Shown here: positions 5,191-9,473 of the stretch, piece by piece | Position numbering within the stretch: the first letter of the stretch is position 1 | Layout: every line of letters begins with the position of its first letter | Assembly: GCA_023474155.1 (NCBI GenBank) | Contig: JAMCYJ010000022.1 | Coordinates: forward strand, 1 to 9,473 | Length of the DNA stretch: 9,473 nt | DNA from: Candidatus Martarchaeota archaeon | GTDB lineage: Archaea; Micrarchaeota; Micrarchaeia; Micrarchaeales; Micrarchaeaceae | Reading direction: 5' to 3' | The notes under the pieces: model-generated | Databases searched by the model: none | Seen by the model: only the letters and a program-made list of their open reading frames with translations | Told to the model about the DNA's origin: nothing | Program-made: the position numbers and the translations under genes

Positions 5191-6690
5191 ATGGTCTGTA
5201 TGGCGCATTTCAACAATCCTGTTATAAAGAGAATTTTAAAAAAATATATGGCGCAGTCTGCCATAAATTATGCAAAAAATATACTTTACTGGGATCTTGA
5301 GACTTATATGCCAAAAGATAGTTTAAAAAGTAGAGGCATTGTCAACTCAGAATTATCATTAATTTACCAAAAATTATTTTTAAGTAACGAATTTAAAAAT
5401 CTAATTTCAAAGGCAAATAAAATAGACGATCTTAATGAATACGAAAAAGGGATAGTGCGAAATCTAAACCGAAACCTTAAACTCATGTCACTCCCATCAA
5501 AGTTTATAAAGGCAGAATCCATTCTTGGCATGAAGGCGCATGGAGCTTGGCTGGAAGCAAGGCAAAAATCAAACTTTAAAATATTCGCGCCTTACCTTGC
5601 AGATATAATTGAAATGCAAAAGGACAAAGCAGAAAAATTAGGCTATGACGATCAACCGTACGACGCTCTGCTTGACATACATGAAGAAGGAATGAGCACG
5701 GCAAAATTAGATAAGATATTTTATTACTTATTGCCACGACTTAGAAAAATTTCAAATAGTATTGAACAGGATTCAATGTTTCTAAAAAATCAACGGCTCG
5801 AACACATTCATTATAATAAAGTTCGGATGAAAAAACTAAATGAAGACCTGTTAAAATTCATAGGTATGGATTTTAATAAATTCAGAATTGATATTTCAGT
5901 ACACCCTATGACAGTGGACGCAGATTTAAATGATGTGAGAATAACTACGCGATATGAAGGTGTGGATTTCAAAAAATCAATGTTTTTCACGATACACGAA
6001 GCAGGGCATGCAATATATAGTCTCCAAGAAGATTCTGAATTAAACATGACGCCTTTGCAAAAAAGCCCCCCACTTGGAATTCACGAATCCCAATCGAGAT
6101 TTCTGGAAAATATGATAGGGCGAAGCAAGGAATTTGTGCATGCGATAATGCCTATGCTTAAACATAATCTTATATTTCTAAAAAATTACAGCGAAAAAGA
6201 TATTTATTTTTATTTTAACCACATACAAAAAGGACAGATAAGGGTTAATGCTGATGAATTGAATTATAATTTTCACATTGCGCTGCGTTATGAGCTTGAA
6301 AAAATGATGGTAAATGAAACAGCAAATGTCAATGAATTACCAGAAATATGGAACTCAAAAATGTCGAAATATTTAGGGCTGCTTCCGAGAAATGACAGCG
6401 AAGGAATACTACAGGATCCACAGTGGATATCGAGATTCGGCTATTTCCCTGATTATACTCTAGGCAATATCCTTGCGGCAATGATATTGTACCATGCAAG
6501 GAGAGATATAAAGGATTTTGACGAAGGCATAAGATCAGGGAACTTTAAAGATATTAAGGAATATTTGAGAAATAAAATCCATAGGTTCGGCAATACCTAC
6601 GCGCCAGAGAAATTACTGAATAACTCCTTTGGGGAGTATTATAATCCAAAGTATCTTGTACAGTATCTTGAAGAAAAATATATCCAATAG
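5191..6690 (+). CDS. M32 family zinc metallocarboxypeptidase (Taq/Pfu type)
   Basis: M32 peptidases remove C-terminal residues from peptides in the cytoplasm using one divalent metal. All five family motifs can be found in this 499-residue protein: HPM (238-240, usually HPF), DVRITTRY (248-255), HEAGH (269-273, zinc ligands His269 and His273), HESQSR (298-303, Glu299 the third ligand) and IRVNADE (350-356). ILYWDLETYMP (31-41) and GYDDQPYDALLD (151-162) also match the family. Near the C-terminus LQDPQW replaces the usual LQDIHW. Length is normal. The ATG at 5191 is used; ATG 5200 would remove three residues. A nine-codon frame (5162-5191) ends in TAATG over the start. The gene is visibly richer in A and T (AAA, AAT, TTA, ATA codons) than its neighbours, which suggests separate acquisition. 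It lies 45 nt after the DHH gene. Confidence 0.95.
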   Translation: MVCMAHFNNPVIKRILKKYMAQSAINYAKNILYWDLETYMPKDSLKSRGIVNSELSLIYQKLFLSNEFKNLISKANKIDDLNEYEKGIVRNLNRNLKLMSLPSKFIKAESILGMKAHGAWLEARQKSNFKIFAPYLADIIEMQKDKAEKLGYDDQPYDALLDIHEEGMSTAKLDKIFYYLLPRLRKISNSIEQDSMFLKNQRLEHIHYNKVRMKKLNEDLLKFIGMDFNKFRIDISVHPMTVDADLNDVRITTRYEGVDFKKSMFFTIHEAGHAIYSLQEDSELNMTPLQKSPPLGIHESQSRFLENMIGRSKEFVHAIMPMLKHNLIFLKNYSEKDIYFYFNHIQKGQIRVNADELNYNFHIALRYELEKMMVNETANVNELPEIWNSKMSKYLGLLPRNDSEGILQDPQWISRFGYFPDYTLGNILAAMILYHARRDIKDFDEGIRSGNFKDIKEYLRNKIHRFGNTYAPEKLLNNSFGEYYNPKYLVQYLEEKYIQ

Positions 6691-6719
6691 AAATAAATTT
6701 ACTTTAATCCAGTGAGCGA

Positions 6720-7919
6720 ATGAAAATTGCAATCGTGTCTGACCTGCATCTTGGATACGATACATTCAGGAACGATGCATTCAACCAGGCAAAGCAGGCG
6801 CTCGACATGGCGAACGAGCTTGCAGATGCAGTATTGATACCCGGCGATATATTCGACAGGCATTATCCCAAACCTGACGTAATCGCAGAAGGGATAAATC
6901 TGTTCAGGGACCTTTCGAAGAAGAAATGGGGCGCTCAGGTTGTCGAAGTAAAGGGCGCGCATGCATTTACAGACGTGCCAATGGTTGCAATACCTGGAAA
7001 CCACGAAACAACAGTGCAGAATTCTGAAAATCCCCTAAGTCTTCTCGCCCTTGCCGGCCTTCTGATAGACACAAGCCATGCGCACACAGTGCTGCAGAAA
7101 GGCGCGGAAAAGGTAGCAATATACGGGTTTGGAAGCATTGCGGAGTCCAGCGCAAGGCAGAAGCTGTTAGAAGTGCGCCCAAAGCCTATGCCGGGCGTAT
7201 TCAACATATTCCTCTTTCACCAGACAATGTACGAATTAATGCCATTCAATGAAAACTTCATGCGCATGAACGACCTTCCTGCCGATTTTGATTTATATGT
7301 GTGCGGCCATATGCACAATTTCTATGAAAAGACTGTGCACGACGGCAAAAAGCTCATAATTCCAGGAAGCACCGTCCTCACGCAGCTTAACGACATAGAA
7401 AAAAAGAAGGGGTTCATAATGTTTGACACAGAACTGTATTCATATGAATTTATTGAAATAAGTTCAAGGCCGTTTCTGATAAAGACTATTGAATTTGACA
7501 ATGCGGATGACATGCAGATACTGAACAAATGCATCGACGAAATAGATGAACTTGCAAAGGGCCATGAAAAGCCGATAATAAAAATCCATCTAAAAGGATC
7601 TGCAAACATAATGAACTACAGCCTTTTGATCCAGAAGTTGAAGCTGAAATACTCTGAAAGCATTTATCTTTCAATTGATGCGTCACAGCTTGCAGACAAG
7701 TCTATAGACAAAAACATAGAAGAACTGAGAGATAATAGGATAGGCGAAATGCCGATAAAGCAGCTGGGAAATGCCCTTTTCATGCAGAAGTTAAAGGATC
7801 TCGGATTCGATTTCAGCCTCATAGATGCAAATACATTATATGAACTGCTGAGCCAAGAAGAAAGCAAAAAAAGCAAAGAAAAGGCAGTCAAAGAGTCTAG
7901 AGAATTCCTCAATATATGA
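6720..7919 (+). CDS. mre11: Mre11/SbcD-like DNA repair nuclease (calcineurin-like phosphoesterase)
   Basis: Mre11 is a Mn-dependent DNA endo/exonuclease that works with the Rad50 ATPase on double-strand breaks. The 399-residue protein has the full metal-site series: Asp8 and His10 (VSDLHLG), Asp43 (PGDIFD), Asn94-His95 (PGNHE), His167 (LFHQ), and His197 and His199 (CGHMHN). The C-terminal part from about 250 would be the capping and Rad50-binding region but is poorly conserved; the last 30 residues are Lys/Glu-rich and probably helical. GNHE instead of the common GNHD is a small deviation. No rad50, herA or nurA, the usual archaeal partners, is in the window. It starts 29 nt after the M32 gene, with only a weak Shine-Dalgarno-like GTGAG upstream. 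Mre11 is the best fit; another DNA-repair exonuclease of the same superfamily is possible. Confidence 0.85.
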   Translation: MKIAIVSDLHLGYDTFRNDAFNQAKQALDMANELADAVLIPGDIFDRHYPKPDVIAEGINLFRDLSKKKWGAQVVEVKGAHAFTDVPMVAIPGNHETTVQNSENPLSLLALAGLLIDTSHAHTVLQKGAEKVAIYGFGSIAESSARQKLLEVRPKPMPGVFNIFLFHQTMYELMPFNENFMRMNDLPADFDLYVCGHMHNFYEKTVHDGKKLIIPGSTVLTQLNDIEKKKGFIMFDTELYSYEFIEISSRPFLIKTIEFDNADDMQILNKCIDEIDELAKGHEKPIIKIHLKGSANIMNYSLLIQKLKLKYSESIYLSIDASQLADKSIDKNIEELRDNRIGEMPIKQLGNALFMQKLKDLGFDFSLIDANTLYELLSQEESKKSKEKAVKESREFLNI

Positions 7920-7938
7920 GCTTTTGATTTTATAGCTG

Positions 7939-7972
7939 TTTTTTCGTTGTTATTTGAAGCATACTATTTTTT
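7939..7972 (+). terminator. Two T6 tracts after the mre11-like gene
   Basis: Six-T runs at 7939-7944 and 7967-7972 follow the stop codon by 20 and 48 nt. Archaeal RNA polymerase terminates at T-rich tracts without needing a hairpin, so these probably end the prefoldin-to-mre11 transcript. They are the only clear T-tracts between genes on this strand. Confidence 0.5.
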
Positions 7973-7991
7973 GTTGCCGCAGCTCTATCGC

Positions 7992-8061
7992 TTAGTTATG
8001 GTATTTTCTATAATTATATTATTATAGTTATAGCTATTTGTATAACTATGATTAGTTATGG
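7992..8061. repeat. Cluster of four TAGTTAT motifs, including a 9-bp inverted repeat
   Basis: TAGTTAT occurs at 7993-7999, 8025-8031 and 8053-8059 on the plus strand, and at 8042-8048 on the minus strand. The outer two are identical over ten bases (TTAGTTATGG, 7992-8001 and 8052-8061). ATAGTTATA (8024-8032) and TATAACTAT (8041-8049) form a perfect inverted repeat around an 8-bp spacer. A second inverted repeat, CTATAAT / ATTATAG (8008-8014 / 8021-8027), overlaps it. The last copy abuts the promoter of the AAA-winged-helix gene. This looks like an operator or initiator-binding array, though A+T-rich sequence raises the chance background. Confidence 0.55.
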
Positions 8062-8073
8062 AAACCTTTATAG
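8061..8073 (+). promoter_or_regulatory. BRE/TATA promoter of the AAA-winged-helix gene
   Basis: GAAACCTTTATAG has a purine/A-rich BRE half followed by a TATA box (CTTTATAG, 8066-8073), close to the archaeal consensus. Transcription would start near 8095. The ATG at 8105 is preceded by GGTG at 8095-8098, which could be a short Shine-Dalgarno if the transcript includes it; otherwise the message is nearly leaderless. The TAGTTAT copy at 8053-8059 abuts the BRE on its upstream side. Confidence 0.6.
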
Positions 8074-8104
8074 ATATTAGTTTCTATATAATCTTGGTGT
8101 TGCT

Positions 8105-9418
8105 ATGACTGTGGATACTATTTCTGAATCAAAAGAGTACAGTAGTATTTGGGAAATGTACGGCCTTAAAGCAAATCCTTTTAGCAGTGATCCTTTGCTG
8201 GTAAGTGGAGGGATTTTATCTATGGACTGCTTTACTGGAAGAAAAAAAGAATCAGATAGAATGAGTATGCACTTTAGATCTTTGGGGGGTTCTAGGCTCC
8301 TTGTAGTGGGAGATGTAGGTGTGGGCAAAACATCATTTGTAAATTTTGTAAGAAAAAGTGCAATAGATAAGGGAGGTTATTTTTCACCAATAGGCGAAAT
8401 AAAAATTGAAAGTAATTGGACCGCAGCTGATTTTATTTTAAACACACTAAGTACAATATATTATACTTTAGAATTGAGGCAACAGCAAAAATATGTGGAT
8501 AAAGAAATATTAGAAGAACTTAAAAAAATAGCACGGATAATCAGCATAAATAAAAACATTGGTGGTAATGTAGGTGTCGGAATATTTTCATTTGGCGGAA
8601 GCTATGGCAGGGAAACAATACTAAATACAAACTTTAATTCTACAGCCTTAATCGAATTTTTAAAAAAAACCATAAATGAAATACAAAAAAGTACTAAAAA
8701 GGATATAATACTGCACTACAATAATTTAGAAAACTTAAAAGAGAACAAGATAAAAACATTGTTTAATGACCTAAGGGATTTTCTACAAATACCTAATGTT
8801 CAATTTGTGTTTGTAGGAAATCTTGTAGTAAGTGGTATTATAAGAAGTATCCCGAGAGTGAGCAGCATTTTCTCTGAAACAATACAACTAGAGACATTAA
8901 GTTATGAGGAAGTCCTGGAGATATTGAGAAAAAGAATGAATGATTTGAGTATTAGCAGCAAATTGAAAATAATTACGCCATTCGATGATTCTGCCATTAA
9001 AGAACTTTATAAACTATATGAGGGAAATCTAAGAAGCATATTGACAAGTTTAGAATCTGCGGTGATTGCGTCATTTAAAAATGTGCCATTTATCCTAGAT
9101 AAAAATGATTTAGCAACTATATTAAATAAAGAGCTGAAGAGCACTTATCTAAAACACATAAATGAAACCCCCCTGAAAGTAATTCATAATATGGTCCTCT
9201 ATAAAGAGATAACAAACAAGTCAATTGCAGAGAATCTTAAAATGAGCCCTTCTAATATATCTAATTATTTACATACGCTTGAAGAAAATGGCTGTGTTGT
9301 AGTAAGAAGAAAAAATGGTAAAGATAAGTTTTGGTCTGTGGAGCCCAAATTAAAATGGTTGCTTTTAAAAGAGGATGAAGAAGCTAAAAAGCAGAAACAT
9401 TTATCAGTATCTATTTAA
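8105..9418 (+). CDS. ORC/Cdc6-like AAA ATPase with C-terminal winged-helix domain
   Basis: The protein has 437 residues. An N-terminal GLKANPFSSDPL and CFTGRKKE lead into Walker A (GDVGVGKT, 69-76). The Walker B strand (IILHYNNLEN, 201-210) has Asn where Asp is expected. Sensor 1 may be Asn239 (FVFVGN), an arginine-finger candidate is Arg251 (IPRVSSIFSE), and sensor 2 is Arg310 (GNLR). These order as in ORC/Cdc6-type AAA proteins. A winged helix follows (about 353-411: NKSIAENLKMSPSNISNYLHTLEENG, then VVRRKNGKDKFW), with a Lys-rich tail. It should bind DNA and ATP. It is not a canonical Cdc6/Orc1, and its role could be a replication initiator of an integrated element, a transcription regulator, or a conflict-system switch. 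It is strongly A+T-rich, has its own promoter and an upstream repeat cluster, and shares no operon with mre11. Confidence 0.8.
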   Translation: MTVDTISESKEYSSIWEMYGLKANPFSSDPLLVSGGILSMDCFTGRKKESDRMSMHFRSLGGSRLLVVGDVGVGKTSFVNFVRKSAIDKGGYFSPIGEIKIESNWTAADFILNTLSTIYYTLELRQQQKYVDKEILEELKKIARIISINKNIGGNVGVGIFSFGGSYGRETILNTNFNSTALIEFLKKTINEIQKSTKKDIILHYNNLENLKENKIKTLFNDLRDFLQIPNVQFVFVGNLVVSGIIRSIPRVSSIFSETIQLETLSYEEVLEILRKRMNDLSISSKLKIITPFDDSAIKELYKLYEGNLRSILTSLESAVIASFKNVPFILDKNDLATILNKELKSTYLKHINETPLKVIHNMVLYKEITNKSIAENLKMSPSNISNYLHTLEENGCVVVRRKNGKDKFWSVEPKLKWLLLKEDEEAKKQKHLSVSI

Positions 9419-9473
9419 ATTGATATGCCTTATCGGATTTTTCCTCAAGCTTATCGCCATGTATAAACGATAC
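9411..9473 (-). CDS. Possible C-terminal end of a convergent gene (partial)
   Basis: On the minus strand the window edge reads in frame VSFIHGDKLEEKSDKAYQFK and then TAG at 9413-9411. The mix of charged and polar residues looks protein-like. The stop overlaps the end of the AAA gene by 8 bp in a tail-to-tail arrangement. Another minus-strand frame is also open across this stretch, so evidence is thin and no family can be named. Confidence 0.3.
   Translation of the reverse strand, partial: VSFIHGDKLEEKSDKAYQFK

Noticed and set aside
1..9473. CRISPR array, transposase or insertion-sequence ends
   Set aside because: No regularly spaced identical repeats of CRISPR length, no transposase or integrase frame and no terminal inverted repeats flanking a gene were found by eye.

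Overview
The window looks archaeal. It encodes a prefoldin beta subunit and a DHH-DHHA1 phosphoesterase side by side, an archaeal-style split complex I operon (separate NuoC and NuoD, no NuoEFG), an Mre11-like nuclease, and an AAA ATPase fused to a winged helix. Promoters look like TATA/BRE elements rather than -35/-10 boxes. The lineage cannot be fixed from this sequence. A Thermoplasmata-like or DPANN/Micrarchaeota-like archaeon would fit an 11-subunit complex I, but this is inference.

Layout. Positions 1-650, minus strand: the start of an unidentified gene (1-37), preceded by a radical SAM/SPASM gene that has lost its N-terminal, cluster-binding half (48-647). Positions 651-899: no convincing gene, only marginal broken reading frames, then a TATA-like element. 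Positions 924-3313, plus strand: a compact nuoA-nuoB-nuoC-nuoD operon for the quinone-reducing connecting module of complex I; it stops after nuoD, so the membrane arm and NuoI must be encoded elsewhere. Positions 3345-3689, minus strand: panD, a pyruvoyl aspartate decarboxylase of bacterial type, convergent with nuoD and divergent from prefoldin. Positions 3800-7919, plus strand: prefoldin beta, DHH phosphoesterase, M32 carboxypeptidase and Mre11-like nuclease, closely spaced and possibly co-transcribed. Positions 7920-8104: T-tracts, then a cluster of four TAGTTAT motifs and a clear BRE/TATA promoter. Positions 8105-9418: an AAA ATPase with a C-terminal winged helix. Positions 9411-9473 may hold the tail of a convergent gene.

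Two textures are visible. The nuo, prefoldin, DHH and mre11 genes share a moderate-GC style with many AGG/GCA/ATA codons. The radical SAM remnant, the M32 peptidase and the AAA-winged-helix gene are clearly more A+T-rich, which suggests separate acquisition. The least understood and most interesting part is the AAA-winged-helix gene with its upstream repeat cluster: a possible self-regulating locus or a replication-initiator-type element. Its Walker B motif has Asn where Asp is expected.
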